DNA of 64,000 nucleotides. Origin: Hymenobacter armeniacus. GTDB taxonomy: Bacteria > Bacteroidota > Bacteroidia > Cytophagales > Hymenobacteraceae. The notes under the pieces are model-generated. The model saw only the letters and a list, made by a program, of their open reading frames with translations. It did no database searches and was not told the DNA's origin. The position numbers and the translations under genes were made by a program. How positions within the stretch are numbered: position 1 is the first letter of the stretch; each line of letters starts with the position of its first letter. Of this stretch, positions 1-7,212 are shown in pieces. The stretch spans positions 930,001-994,000 of the forward strand of contig NZ_JACXAC010000002.1 in NCBI RefSeq assembly GCF_014699055.1, read 5' to 3'.

Positions 1-1
1 C

Positions 2-1168
2 CGCTACGGCCGCGAGAAGCTGCGCTACGCATTCCCCGTACCCAACGGCGACTATACCGTGGAGCTGTATTTCACCGAGCCCTGGCTGGGCACCGGCGGC
101 GGGCTGGACTGCACCGGCTGGCGGCAGTTCGACGTGGCCATTAACGGTGAAACTGTTCTTAAAAACCTTGATATCTGGAAGGAAGCCGGCCACGACCAAG
201 CGCTGAAGAAGACCGTTAAGGCCCGCGTAACCGATGGCCAGCTCGTCATTTCATTCCCCCATGTCGCCTCCGGCCAGGCCCTGATTTCGGCCATTGCTAT
301 TGCCACCGCCGACGCAAGCGCCCCGCCGGCCCCAGCTCCGCAGCCCGTCATCGGAAACTTGAAAATCAATAACCCAGCCCAGGCCGCGCAGTGGTCGACC
401 CAAACCTGGCTCGACACGGGCAGCCAGAGTTTCAGCGACGCGCCGGCTACTTTTAGTGCCTTGCCCTCCGTGCTGTACGGGGCCGAGTGGCTGCGTGGGC
501 CAAGCAAGCCCAATGTTGCTGGCGGCACGTTCAGTGTCAACACCGTAGCCGATGTGTACGTGGGCCTTGATACGAAGCAGGCAACCCGTCCGGCGTGGCT
601 TAAAGAATACGAGGATACCAAAACGGACCTCGAAACCGCTGGCCCGGCCACCAGTACTTTCCACTTGTACCGCAAGCGCTTCCCGGCCAATGCTACTGTT
701 GCTTTGGGCGCCAACGGTAGCGCCTACATCGTGGCCGTGAACCGCGCCAGCACCATCGAGCCTGCCTACGACCTCAAGGCCGTGACCGGTTACAAGCCCG
801 CCACCGCCCGCCTCAGCGGGTCCGGCATGGTGAAGGAAACGGTCAACACCAAGGAGAGTATCACCTTCAAAGAGCCCAGCGGCGGCTCTCTGGAATGGAG
901 CATTCAGGTGGGCGTGGCCGACACGTACGCGCTCACCTTCCGCTACGCCAACCAGCTCGCCCGGCCGCTCGCCGGCACGCTCACCGTGGCCCTGGCCGAT
1001 GGCACCGTGCTCAAAACCGAAAAAGTAGAGCTGGTGCCCTCCAAGCCGGGCAAGTGGAACTACCTCACCACCTCCACCGGCGGCATGATAAACGCCGGCA
1101 GCTACCGCATCAGGCTCGCCGCCACCGATGCCGCGGGCCTGAGCATTTCGGGGCTCGACGTGCAGTAG
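2..1168 (+). CDS. 3' end of a secreted malectin-domain carbohydrate-binding (glycosidase-type) protein, truncated by the window
   Basis: The frame is open from base 2, so the true start lies outside the window; the GTG at 59 is an internal valine. The first 95 or so residues read as a malectin domain (GDYTVELYFTEPWLG, then RQFDVAING and a closing ISAIAIA), a sugar-binding jelly roll. A Pro/Ala-rich linker (PPAPAPQP) leads to a middle domain I cannot name, and the last 130 residues form a beta-rich module resembling CBM6/CBM35-type binding domains. In Bacteroidota malectin domains commonly sit at the C-terminus of GH2 beta-galactosidase-like enzymes, so the missing half is probably catalytic; that is inference. 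It ends 134 bases before a sodium/solute symporter on the same strand. Confidence 0.75.
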   Translation, partial: RYGREKLRYAFPVPNGDYTVELYFTEPWLGTGGGLDCTGWRQFDVAINGETVLKNLDIWKEAGHDQALKKTVKARVTDGQLVISFPHVASGQALISAIAIATADASAPPAPAPQPVIGNLKINNPAQAAQWSTQTWLDTGSQSFSDAPATFSALPSVLYGAEWLRGPSKPNVAGGTFSVNTVADVYVGLDTKQATRPAWLKEYEDTKTDLETAGPATSTFHLYRKRFPANATVALGANGSAYIVAVNRASTIEPAYDLKAVTGYKPATARLSGSGMVKETVNTKESITFKEPSGGSLEWSIQVGVADTYALTFRYANQLARPLAGTLTVALADGTVLKTEKVELVPSKPGKWNYLTTSTGGMINAGSYRIRLAATDAAGLSISGLDVQ

Positions 1169-1302
1169 AGAAACGGCTGGTCAAGATGCTACAATAGGAG
1201 GGGAACATGGTATACCCGGCCGGTTTCGGGCCGAGGTAAATTTGTGAGTAGGCGGCGGGCCCGTTTTGGGTTCAAGTCGCGGCAAATCGGTATTATGGCC
1301 TC

Positions 1303-2898
1303 ATGAGCAATTTGCGAGTTCTTGACCTGGTCATCATCGCCCTGTATCTGGTGGCCATGATTGCCGTGGGGGCCTGGTTTTCCCGTAAAAACCTGAACGC
1401 CGAGCAGTATTCCAGCGCTTCGGGGCTGATTCCGGGCTGGGCCATCGGCATGTCCATCTACGCTACTTTCCTCAGTAGCAACACGTTTTTGGGCGTGCCG
1501 GGCAAGGCCTTCGGCACCAACTGGAACGCCTTTGTTTTCAGCATTTCGATGCCGCTGGCGGCCTGGGTAGCCACGCGCTACTTCGTGCCCTTCTACCGTA
1601 GCACCGGCGAAATATCGGCCTATACGCACCTGGAGCACCGTTTTGGGAGCTGGGCGCGCACCTACGCGGTGGCCTGCTTCCTGCTCACGCAGCTGGCTCG
1701 CATTGGCTCCATCTTCTTCGGCATTGCCCTCACGCTGCAGGCCCTCACGGGCTTTTCGATGGAGATGATAATGCTGGTGACGGGCAGCTGCATCATCGTG
1801 TATACGGTGCTGGGGGGCATCGAGGCTGTTATCTGGACCGAGGTGGTGCAGGGCGTGGTGAAAACCTTCGGGGCGCTGCTCATCCTGTACCTGATTGTGA
1901 CCAACATGCCGGGCGGCTTCTCCAATATTGTGGCCATTGGGCAGGCGCAGCATAAGTTCAGCCTCGGCGGCTTCGCGCCCGATTTCACCCAGTCCACCTT
2001 CTGGGTGGTGCTGCTCTACGGCTTCTTCATCAACCTCAACAACTTCGGGGTCGACCAGAACTACGTGCAGCGCTACCACACGGCCACCTCGGCCAAGCAG
2101 GCCGCCAAGTCCATCTGGCTCTGCGTGCTGATTTACGTGCCGGCCTCGCTGCTGTTCTTCGTCATCGGCGCGGCGCTGTTTGCCTACTACCAGGTGCACC
2201 CCGAGCTGATTGAGGCCGTGAAGCTGAAAGTGGCCGCCGAAAAGCTGCCCCTCACCGCCACCGCCGCCCAGCTAACGCAAGCCGCCGCCGTCCTGCAGCC
2301 GGCCGACTACGGCGACAAGGTGATGCCGCATTTCATGGTGACCAAGATTCCGCCCGGCTTCGTGGGCCTCATCGTGTCGGCCATCCTCTCGGCAGCCATG
2401 AGCACCATCAGCTCGGGCATGAATGCCTCGGCCACGGTGTTCACCGTCGACATCTACGAGCGGTATTTCAAGGCCAACCTCAACGTGAAGCAAACCATGC
2501 GCGCGCTGCACGTGGGCACGGTGGCGGTGGGCCTGTTGGGCATGGGCGTGGGCATTGCCATGATAGGCGTGAAAAGCGTGCTCGACGTGTGGTGGCAGCT
2601 GTCGGGCATTTTCGCGGCTGGCATGCTGGGCCTGTTCCTGCTCGGCATCATCAGCCGGCAAACGCGCAACGCCGAAGCCCTCACGGCCACCATCATCGGC
2701 GTGCTGGTCATCGTCTGGCTCACGCTCTCGCCCCAGCTGCCCGAGTCCCTGGCGGCCCTGCGCAACCCGCTGCACCAGAGCATGGTGATTGTGGTGGGCA
2801 CGCTCACCATTTTCCTGCTGGGGCTGCTGCTCACGCGCTTTCGCAGCCGCCGCGCCCCGGCCCTGGCCCCCGAAGAAGTAAAACAGTCCGTGCACTAG
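1303..2898 (+). CDS. Sodium/solute symporter (SSS family), probable sugar or sugar-acid importer
   Basis: This 531-residue inner-membrane protein has the SSS layout: about 13 hydrophobic segments starting at residue 6, the early loop ARxxLNAEQY followed by GLIPGWAIGMSIYATFLSSNTFLG, and the conserved SAAMSTISSGMNASATVFTVD stretch near residue 370 that belongs to the sodium-site region. It would couple sodium entry to uptake of a sugar or sugar acid; substrate cannot be read from the sequence. The aldolase-family gene follows 58 bases later on the same strand, so the two probably form one transcript in which the aldolase acts on the imported compound or a derivative. The start ATG at 1303 is chosen because the preceding ATG at 1295 hits a stop after three codons. 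Confidence 0.88.
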   Translation: MSNLRVLDLVIIALYLVAMIAVGAWFSRKNLNAEQYSSASGLIPGWAIGMSIYATFLSSNTFLGVPGKAFGTNWNAFVFSISMPLAAWVATRYFVPFYRSTGEISAYTHLEHRFGSWARTYAVACFLLTQLARIGSIFFGIALTLQALTGFSMEMIMLVTGSCIIVYTVLGGIEAVIWTEVVQGVVKTFGALLILYLIVTNMPGGFSNIVAIGQAQHKFSLGGFAPDFTQSTFWVVLLYGFFINLNNFGVDQNYVQRYHTATSAKQAAKSIWLCVLIYVPASLLFFVIGAALFAYYQVHPELIEAVKLKVAAEKLPLTATAAQLTQAAAVLQPADYGDKVMPHFMVTKIPPGFVGLIVSAILSAAMSTISSGMNASATVFTVDIYERYFKANLNVKQTMRALHVGTVAVGLLGMGVGIAMIGVKSVLDVWWQLSGIFAAGMLGLFLLGIISRQTRNAEALTATIIGVLVIVWLTLSPQLPESLAALRNPLHQSMVIVVGTLTIFLLGLLLTRFRSRRAPALAPEEVKQSVH

Positions 2899-2956
2899 CC
2901 GGCCCGCCATTTTCTACCCCGAACGGCCCGCCTGCGGCCCCGAACATTAAGCCCTT

Positions 2957-3889
2957 ATGGTTATGCAACATTCAGCGAAGGGATTTATCCCGGTCATGCT
3001 CATGCCTTTTCAGAGCGATGGGCAAATCGACTATCCGGCCCTTACCCGCCTGACCGAGATGTACTTAAAGGCCGGTGCGGCCGGTTTGTTTGCCAATTGC
3101 CTGTCGAGCGAGATGTTTGAGCTCAGCGCCGAGGAGCGCCTGCAAAGCATCCGCCACATCGTGGACGTGGCCGCCGGCGAGGTGCCCGTGGTGGCCACCG
3201 GCACCTTTGCCGGCCCCCTCACCGAGCAGGCCGATTTTGTGAAGCAGGTGTACGCCGCCGGCACCGAGGCCGTCATCGTCATCACGGGCCTACTGGCCCG
3301 GCAGGAAGAGTCCGACGCAGTGTTCAACGAGCGTTTCCACCGCCTGCTGGACTCGACGGCCGGCGTGCCGCTGGGCTTCTACGAGTGCCCCGAGCCCTAC
3401 AAGCGCGTGCTCTCGGCCGAGCAGCTGGGGCAGTTCGTGGGCACCGGCCGCGTGACGTACCACAAAGACACCTGCCTCGACATTGAGCAGATTCAAGCCA
3501 AGCTGGCGGCCACCCAAGGCCATCGGTTCGGCTTGTACGACGCCTACATGGGCCACGCTGTGGAAAGCCTGCGCGCCGGCGCGGCGGGCCTCTCGTGCAT
3601 TCAGGGCAATTTCTTTCCCGAGCTCATTGTGTGGCTGTGCCGCAACTACGACAACGCCAGCCTGCGCGCTGAAGTCGACGAAGTGCAGGATTTCTTCATC
3701 AAGAACATGGGCGTGATGCACGACGTGTACCCCACGGTGGCCAAGTATTCGCTCAAGCAGCGCGGCGTCGATATTTCCACGTTCACGCGCCGCAAGGTGG
3801 GCGATTTCACCAGCACCATCCGCGCCGGCGTGGAAGCGCTGTACGGCGACTACAGCGTGCTAAGCCGCAACCTGGAGCTGGTGGCGTAG
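2957..3889 (+). CDS. Dihydrodipicolinate synthase / N-acetylneuraminate lyase family aldolase
   Basis: The 310-residue protein has the class I aldolase TIM barrel of the DapA/NanA family. The usual family motifs are recognisable: an early phosphate- or carboxylate-binding segment (LFANCLSSEMFELSAEER), a tyrosine segment (GFYECPEPYKR) and the Schiff-base lysine in TYHKDTC. These enzymes make or split 2-keto-3-deoxy acids with pyruvate; members act on DHDPS substrates, sialic acid, 2-keto-3-deoxygluconate and similar compounds. Its pairing with a symporter inside a pectin region suggests cleavage of a sugar-derived 2-keto-3-deoxy acid rather than lysine synthesis; that is inference. An alternative start is the in-frame ATG at 2963. 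It ends just before a bidirectional terminator shared with the convergent araC-type gene. Confidence 0.82.
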   Translation: MVMQHSAKGFIPVMLMPFQSDGQIDYPALTRLTEMYLKAGAAGLFANCLSSEMFELSAEERLQSIRHIVDVAAGEVPVVATGTFAGPLTEQADFVKQVYAAGTEAVIVITGLLARQEESDAVFNERFHRLLDSTAGVPLGFYECPEPYKRVLSAEQLGQFVGTGRVTYHKDTCLDIEQIQAKLAATQGHRFGLYDAYMGHAVESLRAGAAGLSCIQGNFFPELIVWLCRNYDNASLRAEVDEVQDFFIKNMGVMHDVYPTVAKYSLKQRGVDISTFTRRKVGDFTSTIRAGVEALYGDYSVLSRNLELVA

Positions 3890-3905
3890 GGTGTCGTTCA
3901 GACGG

Positions 3906-4081
3906 GGCGCCTCACCCCCGGCCCCCTCTCCGAAAGGAGAGGGGGAGCCACGGCATTACTTCGTTAATTAACAAAAAAAAGACCCGCTGTGCGATTGCAG
4001 CGGGCCTTTTGTGTAAGCTAAGAGATTAAAATACGTTCGGCTCCCCCTCTCCCTTGGGAGAGGGGGCCGGGGGGAGGCGCC
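3906..4081. repeat. Palindromic repeat, family A, copy 1 (outer arms around a terminator)
   Basis: Arms at 3906-3949 and 4039-4081 begin and end with GGCGCC and contain the family A pattern of a C-rich run, CTCTCC...GGAGAG and a G-rich run, in opposite orientations. The bases between them hold an ordinary hairpin terminator. No transposase lies nearby. Confidence 0.85.
3973..4010. terminator. Bidirectional rho-independent terminator between aldolase and araC-type genes
   Basis: A 7-base stem CCCGCTG (3983-3989) and CAGCGGG (3998-4004) is preceded by eight A (3973-3980) and followed by TTTT (4007-4010), so it can end transcripts from both convergent genes. It sits exactly inside the family A repeat arms. 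Confidence 0.8.
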
Positions 4082-4092
4082 ACACTACGGCC

Positions 4093-4989
4093 CTACGCCG
4101 CCATGGCCAGCTCCTTGTGGCTGTGCAGGTACTTTTTCTTGTACTCCAGCGGCGTCATCTTCGTGATTTTCTTGAAGTGACGGTAGAAATTCGACACGTT
4201 GTTGAAGCCGCATTCGAAGCAGATGACCTCCGTCGGCAACTTGTCTTCGATGAGCTGGCGGCAGGCCTGGCTGATGCGGATTTCGATGAGGAAATCGTAG
4301 TACGTCTTCTTGGTAATCAGCTTGAAGTAGCGGCAGAACGAGGTGACGCTGAGGTTGCTGATGGAGGCAATTTCGTCCAGCGTGATTTCCTTTTTGTAGT
4401 TCGACAGCGTGTAGTTGCACACCTTGTTGATGCGCTGCACGTCCGACTCGTTGCTCTGCTTGAAGGCGTGGTGCTCCGAAGCAATGGTCTTCACCTCCGA
4501 GGTTTCGGAGAGGATTTTCAGGATGGACAGGAAAATGATGATGCGGTCGAGGTCGGTGGCGTGCACGGCCTGGCGCATGAGGGGCGCGAGCTTGGCCTTG
4601 GCCTTGCCGGTGATGAGCAGGCCGCTTTTGGCCTTCTCGAACAGCTTGGGAATGAGGTAGGCTTCGGGCAGGCCGAAGAGGTAGCGGCCCAGGCACTCGG
4701 GCAGGAACTGAATCACGATGGCCTCCACTTCCTTCTCGGGGTTGCCCTGGAAATACTCCTCGTTGCAGCGCCAGGTGTGGGGCAGGTTGGCGCCCAGCAG
4801 CACAATCTCGCCCGAGGAGAAGTTGCTGATGTTGTCGCCCATCAGGCGCACGCCCTCGCCCTTGATGACGTAGTGCAGCTCCAGCTCGGGGTGGTAATGC
4901 CACACTGTGCCGAAGTTGGGCTTCTGGTCGTGCCGCACGCTGAACGAACTCTGGGGAGCTACCGGAACTTTGTGAAAATGGGCTTTCAT
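4093..4989 (-). CDS. AraC family transcriptional regulator with N-terminal cupin sensor domain
   Basis: The 298-residue protein begins with a cupin-type sugar-sensing domain (FGTVWHYHPELELHYVIKGEG around residues 27-47, and GEIVLLGANLPHTW around 60-73) and ends with a double helix-turn-helix AraC domain from about residue 190 (ITLDEIASISNLSVTSFCRYF and later CGFNNVSNFYRHFKK). Such regulators bind a sugar and activate catabolic genes. It diverges from the long cluster that starts at 5491 and has its own copy of the shared motif 120 bases upstream (5110-5123), so it plausibly controls itself and the cluster; that is inference. The ATG at 4989 opens directly into the cupin domain and no signal or membrane segment is present. 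Confidence 0.9.
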   Translation of the reverse strand: MKAHFHKVPVAPQSSFSVRHDQKPNFGTVWHYHPELELHYVIKGEGVRLMGDNISNFSSGEIVLLGANLPHTWRCNEEYFQGNPEKEVEAIVIQFLPECLGRYLFGLPEAYLIPKLFEKAKSGLLITGKAKAKLAPLMRQAVHATDLDRIIIFLSILKILSETSEVKTIASEHHAFKQSNESDVQRINKVCNYTLSNYKKEITLDEIASISNLSVTSFCRYFKLITKKTYYDFLIEIRISQACRQLIEDKLPTEVICFECGFNNVSNFYRHFKKITKMTPLEYKKKYLHSHKELAMAA

Positions 4990-5109
4990 GAGAAGAGAGG
5001 GATGGTGGGAATTGACGGGAATTAGATGGCTACCGGGGCGAGGGGACGAAAACGTTTGTGATAGAAGGGCGGGAGGGCGGAGTGCTTACGCCAGGTGAGC
5101 AAGCTTCTC

Positions 5110-5123
5110 TAGGATGTTATCCT
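5110..5123 (-). promoter_or_regulatory. Shared upstream motif, copy facing the araC-type gene
   Basis: On the minus strand this reads AGGATAACATCCTA, matching the core TAACATCCTA of two plus-strand copies at 5321 and 24411. The bases AGGAT-GTT-ATCCT also form a 5-base inverted repeat. It lies about 120 bases upstream of the regulator's start. Confidence 0.45.
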
Positions 5124-5320
5124 GCCAATTGCCGGGCGCAAAACCCGATAATCTGAAGCTGCTTTGGTTGGTAAGTAGTCACTAATTTATCTGCCTTTTC
5201 CAGGGCAACTCTCCTGTACTTGCCTGCCCTCGCCATTCAGCGCACAAATTCTGGGGAAGGTGCCGGCGCGGCGAAAAGCGAGGGCCAGAAAATCACGCAA
5301 GGGGCCCTGCGCCGGGCCCA

Positions 5321-5333
5321 TGCTAACATCCTA
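5321..5333 (+). promoter_or_regulatory. Shared upstream motif TGCTAACATCCTA, copy before the isomerase/SusCD cluster
   Basis: The 13 bases are identical to 24411-24423, which lies before the GH78 gene, and match the minus-strand copy at 5110-5123 over ten bases. It lies 170 bases before the GTG start at 5491. It is a candidate operator or extended promoter element. Confidence 0.45.
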
Positions 5334-5490
5334 CACTAAGTAGGCAAGAACCGGCAGGTCCGCGCGGGGCTGGGCTAGCAAATTTGTCTAGCTGGTATTT
5401 CCGCTTGTTTTCGACGCCACTTCCTGCCCCAGTCGGCCGCGCCGAAGCGGCCCGCCAGGACCTGGTTCACCCAAAAAGCCTCTGCACGCC

Positions 5491-7152
5491 GTGGCCACTT
5501 TCCCCACCAAAGAAGTTCTGTTACTCGCCAGCGGCGACCTGCGCCTCGCCGCCAACCAAAACTGCTGGGCCGCCCAGCAAGCCATGGAAAAAAGCCTGAC
5601 GGCGGCCCTCGCCCGGCAGGGCTGGACGGTGAAGCGCGCCCACGCCTACGACCCCGTGAAAAAGCACGGCTTCATCGACTCGCAGCGCATGGGCATGGAC
5701 GTGTTTCGCACCCTCGAGCCCCGCCAGCCGCTCATCGTGGCCGAAAGCGTGTGGCAGTACTCGCACCATGTGCTGGCCGGCCTCACCACCCACCAGGGCC
5801 CCATCCTCACGGTGGCCAACTGGAGCGGCACCTGGCCCGGCCTGGTGGGCATGCTGAATTTGAACGGCTGCCTCACCAAAGCCGGCGTGCGCTACAGCAC
5901 GCTCTGGAGCGAAGACTTTACCGACGAATTCTTTGAAAGCAACCTGAAAAACTGGCTTGCCTACGGCCGCATCGAGCAGGACGAGCGCCACGTGCTCAGC
6001 TTCAACGACGCCACCGTGCCCGCTGCTGAGGAGGAAACCGGCCGCGAGTTTGGCCAGCGCTTCCGCCAGCACAAGGCCATCATGGGCGTGTTTGACGAGG
6101 GCTGCATGGGCATGTACAACGCCATTGTGCCCGACGAGCTGCTGCACGCCACCGGCGTGTTCAAAGAGCGCCTGAGCCAGTCTTCCCTCTTTGCGGCCAT
6201 GCGCACCGTGAGCGACGCCGACGCTCAGGGCGTGCTCGACTGGCTGCTGGCCCGGGGCATGAAGTTCAACTGGGGCACCCACGACGCCACCCAGCTCACC
6301 CCGGCCCAGACCCTGGAGCAGTGCAAAATGTACATCGCGGCCGTGCGCATCGGGGCCGAGTTCGGCTGCGACACCATCGGCATTCAGTACCAGCAGGGCC
6401 TCAAGGACCTGACCGTGGCCAGCGACCTGGCCGAGGGCTTGCTCAACAACACCGACCGGCCGCCCGTTTTTTCGGCCGAAACCGGCGAGGAGCTGTACGC
6501 CGGCCAGGCCCTGCCGCACTTCAACGAAGTGGACGAGTGCGCCGGCCTCGACGCCCTGCTCACCTACCGCCTCTGGAACGAGCTGGGCCTGCCCGGCGAA
6601 ACCACCCTGCACGACCTGCGCTGGGGCCAGGCCTTCGACACCGGCGACGGCGAGGAGTTTGTGTGGGTGTTTCTGATTTCGGGCGCCGCGCCGCCCGCGC
6701 ACTTCGTGGACGGCTACAAGGGCACCAGCAGCGAGCGGCAGCCCCCCATGTACTTCCGCCTGGGCGGCGGCAGCGTGAAGGGTGTGAGCCGCCCCGGCTC
6801 CCTCGTGTGGAGCCGCGTGTACGTGATGGACGGCAAGCTGCACTGCGACCTGGGCGTGGGCGAAGCCGTGGCCCTGCCCGCCGCCGAAACCCAGCGCCGC
6901 TGGAAGCTCACCACCCCGGAGTGGCCCATCATGCACGCGGTGCTGCGCGGCGTGAGCCGCAACCAGATGATGGCCCGCCACAAGGCCAACCACATCCAGG
7001 TGGTCTACGCGCCCTACGAGGCCAAAGCCCACCAGCTCTGCCGCATCAAGGCCGCCGCCCTGGCCGAGCTGGGCGTGGAAGTGCATTTCTGCGGCGACGT
7101 GCAGGGCGTGAGCAAAGCCGTGGTGCGCACCCTCGTGGCCGAGCCCGCTTAG
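5491..7152 (+). CDS. L-fucose / L-arabinose isomerase-like protein
   Basis: The 553-residue soluble protein resembles the fucose/arabinose isomerase superfamily: an N-terminal Rossmann-like half with ESVWQYSHHVLAGL and PILTVANWSGTWPGLVGMLN, and a later half with EFGCDTIGIQYQQGLKDL and the acidic segment FNEVDECAGLDALLTYRLW. Members interconvert aldoses and ketoses such as L-fucose and L-fuculose. No signal peptide is present, so it acts in the cytoplasm on imported sugar. The start is GTG; no ATG lies at a better place. It heads the operon with SusC (60 bases downstream). Deoxysugars released from pectin are plausible substrates but the exact sugar is not readable, and I cannot assign the metal ligands with certainty. 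Confidence 0.65.
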   Translation: MATFPTKEVLLLASGDLRLAANQNCWAAQQAMEKSLTAALARQGWTVKRAHAYDPVKKHGFIDSQRMGMDVFRTLEPRQPLIVAESVWQYSHHVLAGLTTHQGPILTVANWSGTWPGLVGMLNLNGCLTKAGVRYSTLWSEDFTDEFFESNLKNWLAYGRIEQDERHVLSFNDATVPAAEEETGREFGQRFRQHKAIMGVFDEGCMGMYNAIVPDELLHATGVFKERLSQSSLFAAMRTVSDADAQGVLDWLLARGMKFNWGTHDATQLTPAQTLEQCKMYIAAVRIGAEFGCDTIGIQYQQGLKDLTVASDLAEGLLNNTDRPPVFSAETGEELYAGQALPHFNEVDECAGLDALLTYRLWNELGLPGETTLHDLRWGQAFDTGDGEEFVWVFLISGAAPPAHFVDGYKGTSSERQPPMYFRLGGGSVKGVSRPGSLVWSRVYVMDGKLHCDLGVGEAVALPAAETQRRWKLTTPEWPIMHAVLRGVSRNQMMARHKANHIQVVYAPYEAKAHQLCRIKAAALAELGVEVHFCGDVQGVSKAVVRTLVAEPA

Positions 7153-7212
7153 TGCCCGCGGCCCAGTGCCGCCCCCCGACGCTACCTACTCTCCTCCTCA
7201 AATTCCCACGCT

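Larger units (their letters stand above)
4990..5490. promoter_or_regulatory. Divergent intergenic control region (501 bases, no gene seen)
   Basis: No credible coding frame is present between the araC-type gene and the isomerase-like gene. The stretch holds two copies of a 10-13 base motif, one facing each gene, detailed separately. It is therefore the likely control region for both directions. I could not place a convincing Bacteroidota -33/-7 promoter pair in it. Confidence 0.5.

Noticed and set aside
1237..1244. TAAATTTG upstream of the first symporter as a Bacteroidota -7 promoter box
   Set aside because: It matches TAnnTTTG, but no TTG/TTTG box lies about 19-21 bases upstream, so the match may be chance.
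1303..3889. Symporter plus NanA-family aldolase as a classical sialic-acid operon
   Set aside because: No NanE, NanK or amino-sugar genes are present, and the surroundings are pectin enzymes; only the family assignment is kept.
5521..7086. Long minus-strand open frame (521 codons) opposite the isomerase-like gene, and many similar frames such as 10200-11969 and 7729-9588
   Set aside because: They are antisense shadows of well-recognised proteins, made possible by high GC; their translations are low-complexity His/Gly/Val/Ala-rich and match no fold.
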